Assembly (NCBI RefSeq): GCF_026017845.1
Contig: NZ_CP100416.1
Location: 4,829,608-4,893,607 of the forward strand
Direction of reading: 5' to 3'
Origin: Amycolatopsis mediterranei
GTDB lineage: Bacteria > Actinomycetota > Actinomycetes > Mycobacteriales > Pseudonocardiaceae
DNA: 64,000 nucleotides
The notes below the pieces were generated by a model. It saw only the letters and a program-made list of their open reading frames with translations, was not told the origin of the DNA and made no database searches. Both the position numbers and the translations under genes were made by a program. Below are positions 16,280 through 24,382 of the stretch, in pieces. How positions within the stretch are numbered: the stretch's first letter is position 1; each line of letters begins with the position of its first letter.

Positions 16280-17560
16280 GTGACGGATCGACCGGGCAGG
16301 AAAGCGCTTACCTCCGACCAGCGCAACGCGTTCCTCGCGGCGCTGCTCGGCTGGAGCATGGACTCGTTCGACTACTTCCTCGTCGTCTTCGTCCTGGCGG
16401 ACATCGCGAAGGACAAGTCGTTCGGGGCGACGGCCACGCAGCTGGCGTTCATCACGACGGCGACCTTGGTGATGCGCCCGGTCGGCGCGCTCCTGTTCGG
16501 TCTGTGGGCCGACCGGGTGGGCCGCCGGATCCCGCTGATGGCCGACGTCGTGCTGTACTCGGTGGCCGGCCTGCTGTGCGCGTTCGCCCCGAACTACACG
16601 GTGCTGCTGGTGCTGCGGTTCGTCTACGGCATCGGCATGGGCGGCGAGTGGGGGCTGGGCGCGGCCCTGGCGATGGAGAAGATCCCGGTCGAGCGCCGCG
16701 GCTTCTTCTCGGGCCTGCTGCAGGTCGGCTATTCGATCGGCTACCTGCTGGCGGCGCTGGCGTACCTGCTGTTCCACTCGGCGTTGGAGCTGCCGTGGCG
16801 CTGGATCTTCGTGTTGAGCATCTTCCCGGCGCTGATCAGCCTGCTGATCCGCGCGCGCGTCCGCGAGTCGGAGGTGTGGGAGACCGCGCGCGAGAAGCTG
16901 AAGGTGACGCGGACGTCGGTGAAGGACATCCTGCTGAACCCGAAGGTGATCCGCCGCTTCGGCTACCTGATCCTGCTGATGACGGCGTTCAACTGGATGA
17001 GCCACGGAACCCAGGACGTCTACCCGAGCTTCTTGAAGGCCCACGACAACGGCGGCGCGGGCCTGAGCGCGGCGACGAGCACGTGGATAGCGGTGCTGTA
17101 CAACATCGGAGCCATCATCGGCGGCTTGACGTTCGGGACGTTGTCCGAGCGCCTGGGCCGCCGCCGCACGATCGTGGCGGCGGCGGTGTTGGGACTCCCG
17201 GTGATCCCGATCTTCGCGGTCGACCACGGCGCCGGCATGCTGGCGCTGGGGTCGTTCCTGATGCAGATCATGGTCCAGGGAGCGTGGGGAGTGATCCCGG
17301 CGCACCTGACGGAGATGTCCCCCGACGCCATCCGCGGCTTCTATCCGGGCGTGACCTACCAGCTGGGCAATCTGCTGGCGGCATTGAACCTGCCGATCCA
17401 GCAGGCGATCGCGGAGTCCCACGGGTACACGTCGGCTCTGGTGTGGACGGTGGTGCCGGGGTTGATCGCGGTAGCGGTGCTGACGGCGATCGGGAAGGAA
17501 GCGAAGGGGATCAAGTTCGGCGAGTCCGCGGTGGCGACGGCACCGGCGGGTTCGAAGTAG
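16280..17560 (+). CDS. MFS transporter, sialate:H+ symporter-like
   Basis: The 426-residue product has 12 predicted helices and the signature of the SHS group of MFS symporters (lactate and sialic acid): LLGWSMDSFDYFLVVFVL in helix 1, GLWADRVGRR in the first loop and GGEWGLGAALAMEKIP in helix 4. The next gene, convergent across a terminator, is a secreted sialidase, which makes sialic acid uptake attractive. Lactate or another monocarboxylate is the alternative. The GTG at 16280 is preferred over one at 16253 because a GGGGCG-type stretch precedes it. Confidence in the start is low. Confidence 0.85.
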   Translation: MTDRPGRKALTSDQRNAFLAALLGWSMDSFDYFLVVFVLADIAKDKSFGATATQLAFITTATLVMRPVGALLFGLWADRVGRRIPLMADVVLYSVAGLLCAFAPNYTVLLVLRFVYGIGMGGEWGLGAALAMEKIPVERRGFFSGLLQVGYSIGYLLAALAYLLFHSALELPWRWIFVLSIFPALISLLIRARVRESEVWETAREKLKVTRTSVKDILLNPKVIRRFGYLILLMTAFNWMSHGTQDVYPSFLKAHDNGGAGLSAATSTWIAVLYNIGAIIGGLTFGTLSERLGRRRTIVAAAVLGLPVIPIFAVDHGAGMLALGSFLMQIMVQGAWGVIPAHLTEMSPDAIRGFYPGVTYQLGNLLAALNLPIQQAIAESHGYTSALVWTVVPGLIAVAVLTAIGKEAKGIKFGESAVATAPAGSK

Positions 17561-17619
17561 CGCGGGCTCGGAGGTCGGTAGCCGCACCGGCTTCCGACCG
17601 CCCGGCGCGGCACCGGAGC

Positions 17620-17646
17620 GGGGACCCGGCCGGGGTGCGGGTCCCC
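17620..17646. terminator. bidirectional hairpin between convergent genes
   Basis: GGGGACCCG and CGGGTCCCC are perfect 9-bp arms around a nine-base loop, between the transporter and sialidase ends. There is no U tract, as is usual in actinobacteria. Confidence 0.65.
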
Positions 17647-17653
17647 GTCCGGT

Positions 17654-19147
17654 TCAGCTGCAGTGCTCGAACTGGCTGTCGTAGACCTGGCCGCCGGCCG
17701 CGCCGCCCCACTTCACGCACTTGTCCGCCGCCGTGGCCTTGACCGGGCCGGCGAAGTAGGAGAACGAGCCCGAGTCGGTCTGCCGCGCCGAGCCCTTGAC
17801 CTCCAGGTAGGCCGCGGTCGCGGTGGCCGTCCCGGCGGAGGCGTTCTTCATGGTGCTGACGCAGTTCTGGCCGTTGGCCGCGTTGTACGACAGGTACACC
17901 GTGCCGGCCGCGCCGCCGGTGCCCAGGGGCGCCGAGTCGATCACGCTGTAGCCGCCACCGCAGGCCGGGGCGCCGAGCGCGGCGTCACTGACCGCCGCGA
18001 AGCGGATCGCGTCGTAGGGGTGCTCCGTGGGACCCACCTCGAACAGCACCCCGACCGACGACTGCGACAGCTGCACCATGTCCGAGTACGCCGCGCCCTG
18101 CCCCCACACGAGCAGGCTGCCGGCGGTGCCGGTCCAGTTGGCGCCCTCGTCGAACGACGAGTGCACGCGCAGCCCCTCGCGCTCGCCGCAAACGGACGGT
18201 GCGGCGAACAGGATCCGGTTGTACTTGCCGCCGGTGTCGGTGGCGCTCATCCGGGCCGTCGAGCCCTCGACCGTCGGCGCGACGAGGTCGGTGGCGAAGT
18301 CGAACTTCGAGCTGAACGTCGCGCCGTCGTCCGAGCTGATCGCGAAGGCGCGGTTGTGCGTGCCGTCCTCGAGGCACTTGTTGCCGTCGTTCGCCTGGTT
18401 GCGCGCGGCGGCGTAGATCCGGCCGTCCCGGAGCTCGGTGACGCTGATCTCCTGCGGGTTCATCGCACTCGTCGTCGGCTTGTCGGTGGCGCCGAGGTGC
18501 CAGGTGCTGCCCTTGTCGTCGCTGTAGACCAGCGCGCCGATGTTCGAGTAGCTCATCCCGGCGACGAGCCGGCCCTTGTGCGCGCCGCGCGTCAGCACGA
18601 TCCCGTGGGACGGCCCGGTGGCCAGCCAGCCCGGCGCGGCCGAGAAGCCGAGTTCCGTGGTCAGCGTCTTCGGCGCGCCCCACGTCTTCCCGTTGTCCTC
18701 GCTGATGGACACGCGCGGGATCCGGCCGCAGTCGGGATTGGTGTAGCACTGCATGGTCGACAGCAGCACGATCCGGTCGCTGCCCGGGATGACGATCGGT
18801 GCGGGGTTGCCCTTCGTGTCCCCGAACGCCGTGATGACGGTGTTCAGCGCGCCCCACGTCTTGCCACCGTCGGTGGAACGCTTCATCACGAGATCGATCT
18901 TGCCCAGGTCGGCGCAGGCGTGGGCGCCGCCGTTGCGGCCTTCGGCGAACGCGAGCAGGTCGCCGTTGTTCGCTTTGACGATGGTGGGGATGCGGTAGCA
19001 GTCGTGGCCCTCGGTGTCCTTGTTGAACACCAATGTGCTGGCCACGTCGGCCTGCGCGGTCGCGGCGCCGATGGCCGCCGGGACCGCCAGGGCGGCGCAC
19101 CCCAGCAGGCCGGCCAGCAGGCCCTGGGCGAGTCGGGTGATCTTCAC
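17654..19147 (-). CDS. secreted exo-alpha-sialidase with SapA-like tail
   Basis: The 497-residue product has a Sec signal peptide (about 1-34), the sialidase motif YRIP (51-54) and at least four Asp boxes (STDGGKTW, SEDNGKTW, SDDKGSTW, SSDDGATF), which place it in the GH33 beta-propeller. It should release terminal sialic acid outside the cell. The last 100 residues, from about 395, carry four cysteines and resemble the spore-associated-protein-like domain attached to several streptomycete secreted enzymes. GTG start with GGGAG upstream. An 8-bp palindrome lies about 80 bases upstream. Confidence 0.92.
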   Translation of the reverse strand: MKITRLAQGLLAGLLGCAALAVPAAIGAATAQADVASTLVFNKDTEGHDCYRIPTIVKANNGDLLAFAEGRNGGAHACADLGKIDLVMKRSTDGGKTWGALNTVITAFGDTKGNPAPIVIPGSDRIVLLSTMQCYTNPDCGRIPRVSISEDNGKTWGAPKTLTTELGFSAAPGWLATGPSHGIVLTRGAHKGRLVAGMSYSNIGALVYSDDKGSTWHLGATDKPTTSAMNPQEISVTELRDGRIYAAARNQANDGNKCLEDGTHNRAFAISSDDGATFSSKFDFATDLVAPTVEGSTARMSATDTGGKYNRILFAAPSVCGEREGLRVHSSFDEGANWTGTAGSLLVWGQGAAYSDMVQLSQSSVGVLFEVGPTEHPYDAIRFAAVSDAALGAPACGGGYSVIDSAPLGTGGAAGTVYLSYNAANGQNCVSTMKNASAGTATATAAYLEVKGSARQTDSGSFSYFAGPVKATAADKCVKWGGAAGGQVYDSQFEHCS

Positions 19148-19204
19148 GGTTCGTGCTCCCTACGGATTCGTTCAACGTCTCGTCAGCAGCGTCGACGCGT
19201 CCCG

Positions 19205-19220
19205 TACAAGAGGAGTACAA
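19205..19220 (-). repeat. direct repeat upstream of sialidase
   Basis: On the minus strand TTGTAC occurs twice, separated by five bases, just downstream of the CACGTATA palindrome and within the probable sialidase promoter region. It may be a second half of the same operator. Confidence 0.35.
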
Positions 19221-19223
19221 CCG

Positions 19224-19245
19224 CACGTATAACGACCTATACGTG
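19224..19245. promoter_or_regulatory. sialidase operator candidate, 8-6-8 palindrome
   Basis: CACGTATA-N6-TATACGTG is a perfect inverted repeat in an otherwise very GC-rich region, about 80 bases upstream of the sialidase GTG. GTATA/TATAC half sites are common for GntR-family regulators, and the E. coli sialic acid regulator NanR uses GGTATA repeats. No GntR gene lies nearby. Confidence 0.55.
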
Positions 19246-19260
19246 TCGGGCAGGCAAATT

Positions 19261-20229
19261 TCAGGTGAACGCGGCCAGGGTGCCGAACCCGGTCGCCAGC
19301 ACCAGAAGCGTAGACAGGAACCCCAGGAGCAGGGCTCGGCCGCCGCCGCGCAGCAGCGCGCCGAGCCGGACGGCGCAGCCGAGGCCGAACAGCGCGCCGG
19401 CGAGCAGGAGTGTCGACGCGATCTTCGCGACGTCGAGCACGAACGCGGGGACGAGCCCGGTGCTCCGGACCGCGACCATCGCGAGGAAGCCGAGGACGAA
19501 CAGCGGCACCAGCGGAGCGTGCGTGTCGCGGCGGCCGCGTTCGGTGGCGCCGACGAGCGCGACCACCGGGGCGAGCAGCACGACGCGGCTCAGCTTCACC
19601 ACGACGGCGATCCCGACCGCCGCCGCGCCCGCGGGCCCGGCCGCCGCGACCACCTGCGCAACCTCGTGCACCGAGATCCCGGCCCAGCTGCCGGTCCGGG
19701 TCGCGTCCAGGCCGAGGGCGCGAGCGAGCAGGGGGAGCGCGGCCAAGGCGAAGCTGCCGTAGCAGGTGACGAGCGCGACGGCGGTGGCGACGTCTTCGTC
19801 GTCGCGCTCGATCACGCCTTCCACCGCGGCGATCGCCGACGCGCCGCAGATCGAGAAACCGGTGGCGACCAGCAGGGCGAGACTGCGCGGCACCCGGACC
19901 AGCCGGGCGAGGCCGAGCGTGCCGAGGAAGGTGACGGCGACCGTCAGCACGACCGCGGCCAGCGTGCCGGGGCCCAGTGCGAGCACGGTGGGGAGGGCGA
20001 GCTGGAGCCCGAGCAGGACGACGCCCGCGCGCAGCAGGCGTTTCGTCAGTCGGGCGACGGCCACGCGCTGCTCGTCGGTCAGGACGGGCGTGCTCCCGAC
20101 CGTGACGCCCAGCACGACCGCGACCGTGAGCGCGCCCACCACCGGCCAGGCGGAGCTGAGTGCGTACGCCGCGGCGACGCCGAGCCCGGTGATCGCGAGG
20201 CCGGAGGTCTTCGCCGTCGTCAGTGCCAT
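19261..20229 (-). CDS. YeiH-family putative anion exporter (UPF0324)
   Basis: The 322-residue product has ten or so hydrophobic segments and the UPF0324/YeiH signatures GFSICGASAIAAVEGVI and GISVHEVAQVVAAAG. Family members are annotated as putative sulfate or sulfonate exporters. Direct transport data are few. It is divergent from a LysR gene, a pairing known for this family (YeiH/YeiE, CbbR-like). Start ATG at 20229. Confidence 0.88.
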   Translation of the reverse strand: MALTTAKTSGLAITGLGVAAAYALSSAWPVVGALTVAVVLGVTVGSTPVLTDEQRVAVARLTKRLLRAGVVLLGLQLALPTVLALGPGTLAAVVLTVAVTFLGTLGLARLVRVPRSLALLVATGFSICGASAIAAVEGVIERDDEDVATAVALVTCYGSFALAALPLLARALGLDATRTGSWAGISVHEVAQVVAAAGPAGAAAVGIAVVVKLSRVVLLAPVVALVGATERGRRDTHAPLVPLFVLGFLAMVAVRSTGLVPAFVLDVAKIASTLLLAGALFGLGCAVRLGALLRGGGRALLLGFLSTLLVLATGFGTLAAFT

Positions 20230-20282
20230 ACCTGCAGCCTCGTCGCCCGCGGGCGTGCGCGGTAGCCGGCAGTGTGTGGTCA

Positions 20283-20305
20283 GGTCATAGACTGAAGCTA
20301 TGACC
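20283..20305. promoter_or_regulatory. LysR box overlapping leaderless LysR start
   Basis: GGTCATAG-N7-CTATGACC is a perfect 8-bp dyad that contains a T-N11-A LysR box (ATAG-N7-CTAT). The -10 TAGACT (20288-20293) sits inside it and the ATG at 20300 lies six bases further, within the right arm. Bound LysR would cover its own promoter and start, with the YeiH-like gene divergent 54 bp away. Confidence 0.65.
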
Positions 20306-21199
20306 GGACCGGATCTGGACTCGTTGCGCCTGCTGGTGCTCGTCGACGACCTCGGCAGCATCGGCCAGGCGGCCGCCGCACTCGGCATCGCCCAGCCGTC
20401 GGCCCGCAAACGATTGTCCACTTTGGAACGACAGCTGGGACTGTCCCTGGTGGACCGGACCCGGCGCGGCTCGGCGCTGACCCCGGACGGCCGGGTGATC
20501 GCGGGCTGGGCCCACCGCGTGCTGGCCGAAGTGGACGGACTGCGCACCGGCGCGGAAGCCCTGCGCACCCAGCGCGGCGCGCAGCTGCGGGTGGCGGCGA
20601 GCATGACGCTCGCCGAGCACTTCGTGCCCGCCTGGATCGGCGAGGTCAAGCGGAGCGGGCCGGATACCTACGTCGGGCTCGAGGTGGTCAACTCCGAGCA
20701 GGTCGCCGACCTCGTCGCGCGCGGGCGGGTGGACCTGGGGTTCGTCGAATCGCCGGGGCCGTGGCCGGGCCTGGCCACGCGCCGCGTCGCGGCGGACCGG
20801 CTCGTCGTGGTGGTCCCGGCCGGCCACGCCTGGGCCCGGCGCCGCCGTCCGTTGCGGGCCGAGGAGCTGGCCGCGACGCCGCTGGTGGTGCGGGAGCCGG
20901 GCTCGGGAACGCGTGAGACCGTCGAGGCGGCGCTGCGCCGGGCGGGAGCGGGCCCGGTGAAGCCGTTGCTGGAGCTGGGATCGGCTTCGGCGGTGCGCAA
21001 CGCGGTGATCGCCGGCGCCGGGCCGGCGGTGATCAGCGACCTCGACGTGGTGCGCGAGGTGGCCGGGCGGCGGCTGGTGCCGGTGCCGGTGGAGGGCATG
21101 GAGCTGGCCCGGGTGCTGCGCGCGGTGTGGCCGGCGGGCCGGCGCCTGACGGGTCCGGCGGCGGAGTTGCTGACGCTGGCGGTGAAGTCCGGTTCTTAG
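20300..21199 (+). CDS. LysR-type regulator of the YeiH-like exporter
   Basis: The 299-residue product has an N-terminal LysR helix-turn-helix (GSIGQAAAALGIAQPSARKRL) and a periplasmic-binding-like effector domain from about residue 90 (GAQLRVAASMTLAEHFVP). It resembles the CbbR/YeiE branch. Divergence from the exporter and the LysR box over its own start imply control of both genes. The mRNA is probably leaderless. Its 3' end overlaps the convergent LysR gene by four bases. Confidence 0.92.
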   Translation: MTGPDLDSLRLLVLVDDLGSIGQAAAALGIAQPSARKRLSTLERQLGLSLVDRTRRGSALTPDGRVIAGWAHRVLAEVDGLRTGAEALRTQRGAQLRVAASMTLAEHFVPAWIGEVKRSGPDTYVGLEVVNSEQVADLVARGRVDLGFVESPGPWPGLATRRVAADRLVVVVPAGHAWARRRRPLRAEELAATPLVVREPGSGTRETVEAALRRAGAGPVKPLLELGSASAVRNAVIAGAGPAVISDLDVVREVAGRRLVPVPVEGMELARVLRAVWPAGRRLTGPAAELLTLAVKSGS

Positions 21200-22098
21200 C
21201 GCGCCGAAACCGTGAGGCCGGCCGCTTCCGGGCTGGTCAGGTGCGCCTCCAGCGTCCGGCACGCGGAGGCCAGGAGATCGTTGTCGTCGGTCGCGCGGGT
21301 GGCCAGGGCCACCTGGCACGGCTCGATGCCTTCCAGCGCAACGATCGTCACGTCGCGCCGGAGACGGCTGAACCGGACCCCGGCCGGGACGATCGCCGCC
21401 AGCTGGCCCGCGGCGATCAGTTCGAACTTCTCCTCGAACTCCCTGACCAGCGGGCCGTCCGGAGCCCGGCTGCCGTCCGGGCGCGGGTCGATGCGCCAGA
21501 ACGCGTTCCACTCCGGGTCGTCGACGCGGGGGAGCGGCTCGTCCGCGATGTCGGCCAGCGTGACCGACGCCCGGCCGGCCAGGCGGTGGTCCGCGGACAC
21601 CAGCAGCACCCGCTCTTCGTCGTAGAGCACGGTGACGCGCAGCCCGTCGGCCCGCAGCGGCAACCGCGTGACCGCGATGTCCACCCGGTGCTCCAGCAGT
21701 GCGGCCCGGGTTTCGGTCCAGCCCAGGTGCCGGGTCAGCACCTCGGCCTCCGGATGGCGGCGGCGCAGTTCGCGCACCGCCGGCGTGACGAACAGGTTCG
21801 TCCGGTAGCCGATCGTGAGGCGGCTCGGCGCGGCCGCCGCGCGGGTGCTCTCCGCCGCCTGCTCGGCCGACTGCAGCAGCGCCTTGGCGCGCGGCAGGAA
21901 CACTTCGCCCGCTTCGGTCAGCCGCGTGCCCTGCGGCGTGCGGTCCAGCAGGCGCGCGCCGAGCTGGCCTTCGAGCCGGCGGATCTGCCGGCTCAGTGAC
22001 GGCTGCGTGGTGTGCAGCGCGGCCGCCGCGCGCCCGAAGTGCCGGTGCTCGGCCACCGCCGTGAAGTACCGCACCAGCCGCAGGTCCAGGTCCGCCAT
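21196..22098 (-). CDS. LysR family transcriptional regulator
   Basis: The 300-residue product opens with a standard LysR head (DLRLVRYFTAVAEHRHFGRA, TTQPSLSRQIRRLE) and an effector domain from about residue 90. It faces away from an SDR-type gene (22221), its likely target. The start ATG at 22098 lies six bases after TAGACT, so it too appears leaderless. The effector is unknown. Confidence 0.92.
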   Translation of the reverse strand: MADLDLRLVRYFTAVAEHRHFGRAAAALHTTQPSLSRQIRRLEGQLGARLLDRTPQGTRLTEAGEVFLPRAKALLQSAEQAAESTRAAAAPSRLTIGYRTNLFVTPAVRELRRRHPEAEVLTRHLGWTETRAALLEHRVDIAVTRLPLRADGLRVTVLYDEERVLLVSADHRLAGRASVTLADIADEPLPRVDDPEWNAFWRIDPRPDGSRAPDGPLVREFEEKFELIAAGQLAAIVPAGVRFSRLRRDVTIVALEGIEPCQVALATRATDDNDLLASACRTLEAHLTSPEAAGLTVSAR

Positions 22099-22100
22099 GA

Positions 22101-22117
22101 CCGCAGTCTACCTGCGG
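22101..22117. promoter_or_regulatory. dyad over the LysR promoter
   Basis: CCGCAG-N5-CTGCGG is a perfect inverted repeat that contains the minus-strand -10 TAGACT (22110-22105) of the LysR gene. It is a likely autoregulatory site, 104 bp upstream of the divergent SDR gene. Confidence 0.5.
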
Positions 22118-22220
22118 TGATGCCTGAAGCGTATCGCCCGATGAGAACCAGGCTTTGGACGTCCGCGCCGCCGCGGCCCAACGATGGAAGCACCATCGGC
22201 CAACCACGAGGAGTACGAAA

Positions 22221-23105
22221 ATGCGGGTGTTCGTCACCGGTGCGACCGGGTTCGTCGGCAGCGCCGTCGTCCGGGAACTGCGGGAAGCGGGGCACGAGGT
22301 GCTCGGCCTCGCCCGCTCGGACGACAAGGCCGCGGCGCTCGCGGCCACCGGCGCCGAGGTCCGGCGCGGGAACTTGACCGACCTGGACGGCCTCCGCGCG
22401 GCAGCTGCCGAAGCGGACGCGGTCGTCCACACCGCCTACGTCCACGACGACTTCGCCGATCTCACGGGCGCCGCCGCGACCGACCGCGCGGCGATCGGCG
22501 CGTTCGGCGAAGCGCTCGAAGGATCCGGGAAGGCGCTGATCATCACGGCCGCGACCGGCCCGGTGGCCCCGGGGCGGATGGCCACCGAAGAGGACGCGGC
22601 CGACCCGGCGTTCCCGCGGTCGGCGTCGGAGACGGCGGCGCTCGCGCTGGCCGAGCGGGGGGTGCGCGCGTCGGTGCTGCGGCTGCCGCATTCGGTGCAC
22701 GGCGAGGGCGACGGGCACGGGTTCGTCCCGGCCCTGATCCGGCTCGCGCGCCAGACGGGGGTGTCGGCCTACCCGGGCGACGGCACGGGTCGCTGGGCCG
22801 CGGTGCACCGGTTCGACGCGGCGCACCTGTACCGCCTGGCCGTCGAGGCGGCGCCGGCGGGCGTGCGGCTGCACGCGGTCGGCGACGAAGGCGTGCCGCT
22901 GAAGGTGCTCGCCGGCGTCATCGGCGAGCGCCTCGGGCTGCCGGTGCGTTCGGTGACCGACGTCGCAGGTCACTTCGGCTGGCTCGCGCACTTCGCCGGG
23001 CCGGACACGCCGGCGTCGAGCGTGCTGACCCAGAAGCGGCTCGGCTGGCTGCCCGAATGGCCCGGCCTGTTCGCCGACCTGGAAGCCGGGCACTACTTCG
23101 GCTGA
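22221..23105 (+). CDS. SDR-family NAD(P)-dependent epimerase/reductase
   Basis: The 294-residue product begins with an extended-SDR Rossmann motif GATGFVGSAVV, so it binds NAD(P). The catalytic YxxxK of classical members is not obvious (SASETAALAL occupies the region), as in many NmrA/YeeZ-like sugar-nucleotide-epimerase relatives. The substrate is unknown. GAGGAG (22208-22213) lies seven bases before the ATG. It is divergent from a LysR gene that probably regulates it. Confidence 0.88.
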   Translation: MRVFVTGATGFVGSAVVRELREAGHEVLGLARSDDKAAALAATGAEVRRGNLTDLDGLRAAAAEADAVVHTAYVHDDFADLTGAAATDRAAIGAFGEALEGSGKALIITAATGPVAPGRMATEEDAADPAFPRSASETAALALAERGVRASVLRLPHSVHGEGDGHGFVPALIRLARQTGVSAYPGDGTGRWAAVHRFDAAHLYRLAVEAAPAGVRLHAVGDEGVPLKVLAGVIGERLGLPVRSVTDVAGHFGWLAHFAGPDTPASSVLTQKRLGWLPEWPGLFADLEAGHYFG

Positions 23106-23128
23106 CCTCCTTGCCGTCGATCGAGCGG

Positions 23129-23138
23129 CGATATATCG
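23129..23138. promoter_or_regulatory. PadR autoregulatory site candidate
   Basis: CGATATATCG is a perfect 10-bp palindrome 34 bases upstream of the PadR ATG, with an imperfect second copy (CGATACGA) shortly after. AT-rich dyads of this sort are typical for PadR autorepression. Confidence 0.5.
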
Positions 23139-23172
23139 TGTGAATGTCGCCGATACGACTAGGAGGGTCATC

Positions 23173-24015
23173 ATGGAGATGAGCGCGGGCGCGGGCCGGA
23201 TGTTTGCCGGCTTCGGGGGGCACTTCGAGCAGCACCACCGGGGGCACCCGGGGCACGCTGGGGCTGGGCACGCCGGCTTCGGGCACCCGGGGCACGCCGG
23301 GGGCGAGCACGCGGGGTTCGAGCACCCGGGGCCTGCGGTGCCGGGGGAGGAGGACTGGGACGGCGGCCCGGAGCTGGCTCGCGGCTTTCCGCCGCCGCCA
23401 CCCCTCCCGCCGCACCCGCCCCAGCCCCCGGGCGGCCCGGGCTTCCCCGGCTTTCCGGGCGGCCCGGGATCGTTCGGAGGCCCGGGCGGCTGGTCGGGCG
23501 GGGCCGGGCCGTTCCAGCGGGTCCGCGACTTCCGCGGCAGCGGTGGCCGCCCGCCGGCCCGCCCGGTGCGGCCGGCGGTGCTGGCGCTGCTGGCCGAGGA
23601 GCCGAGGCACGGCTACCAGCTGATGCAGGAGATCCGGCGGCGCACGCACGACCGCTGGCGGCCCAGCCCGGGATCGGTGTACCCGATCCTGCAGCAGCTG
23701 GAGGACGAGGGGCTGGTCCACACGGTCGAGACGGCCGGTCGCCGGGTGGCGGGGCTGACCGACGCGGGGCGCGAGCACGTGGCGGGCCGCGAGGAGGAGT
23801 TCGCGGCGCTGTGGGAGGAGCCGGAGGAGGAGCCGGGCGCCGACCGGTTCGCGGCGCTGTGGCACGCGCTGGGCGAGCTGTCCGGCGCGGCCGCCCAGGT
23901 GGGGTACAGCGGCAACGAGGCCCAGGTCGCAGAGGTGAAGAAGATCCTCGCCGACGCGCGGCGCCGCGTGTACGCGGTACTGGCCGACGCAGGCCTGGAG
24001 GACGAGGACGCCTGA
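23173..24015 (+). CDS. PadR regulator with His/Gly/Pro-rich arm
   Basis: The 280-residue product has a normal PadR winged-helix domain in its middle (about 130-205: VRPAVLALLAEEPRHGYQLM, SPGSVYPILQQLEDEGLV) and a C-terminal helix for dimerisation. The first 125 residues are unusual: repeats of GHPGHAG/GHAGFGHPG type with about 15 histidines, then polyproline and glycine. This arm could bind metal. Start is ATG at 23173 with AGGAGGG six bases upstream. No obvious target flanks it. Confidence 0.88.
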   Translation: MEMSAGAGRMFAGFGGHFEQHHRGHPGHAGAGHAGFGHPGHAGGEHAGFEHPGPAVPGEEDWDGGPELARGFPPPPPLPPHPPQPPGGPGFPGFPGGPGSFGGPGGWSGGAGPFQRVRDFRGSGGRPPARPVRPAVLALLAEEPRHGYQLMQEIRRRTHDRWRPSPGSVYPILQQLEDEGLVHTVETAGRRVAGLTDAGREHVAGREEEFAALWEEPEEEPGADRFAALWHALGELSGAAAQVGYSGNEAQVAEVKKILADARRRVYAVLADAGLEDEDA

Positions 24016-24326
24016 CGGGCTCGGTTTGGCGGTGGTGCGGTGCCGGGGTGGCGGTTCGGGGGCTGTGCTGGCGAACCGAGGTGAGCTGGGTCTGGCTCGC
24101 CGGGCCACGCCGGCAAAGGGGACGCTCGCGGTTGTAGGGGGATCCTGTTGGTCGTGGCCGGTGGGCGGCGTGCCCGGAGGAGGGCGGGTTGGGGCGGGGC
24201 GGTCGACCGCGGCCGGCGGGTCGCCGCAGCCGCGCTGAACCCGGGTGCTACCCGCGCCCACGTAGCCGCAGCTGCGGGCTGAGCCGGCCGCCCACAACCA
24301 CCCCGCCTCCGCGATGCCCGATCCAC
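24016..24326. other. intergenic, no gene seen
   Basis: Six-frame reading gives only short frames with unlikely composition. A small hairpin CGGGT-GCT-ACCCG lies near 24240. The only strong structure is the long dyad that follows at 24327. Confidence 0.5.
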
Positions 24327-24369
24327 CCCGCCGGCCGGATCGTCCACATCGGACGGTCCGGCCGGCGGG
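24327..24369. promoter_or_regulatory. 19-bp dyad abutting a promoter
   Basis: The left arm (24327-24345) and right arm (24351-24369) pair over 19 positions with one G-T mismatch around the loop ACATC. It stops one base before the -10 TAGGCT (24370-24375) of the methyltransferase gene, so it occupies the -35 region. It is either an operator or a hairpin that ends upstream transcripts. Confidence 0.55.
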
Positions 24370-24375
24370 TAGGCT
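24370..24375 (+). promoter_or_regulatory. -10 box TAGGCT, leaderless
   Basis: TAGGCT ends seven bases before the ATG at 24383 and fixes that start over the longer open frame. Confidence 0.55.
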
Positions 24376-24382
24376 CCACCCC

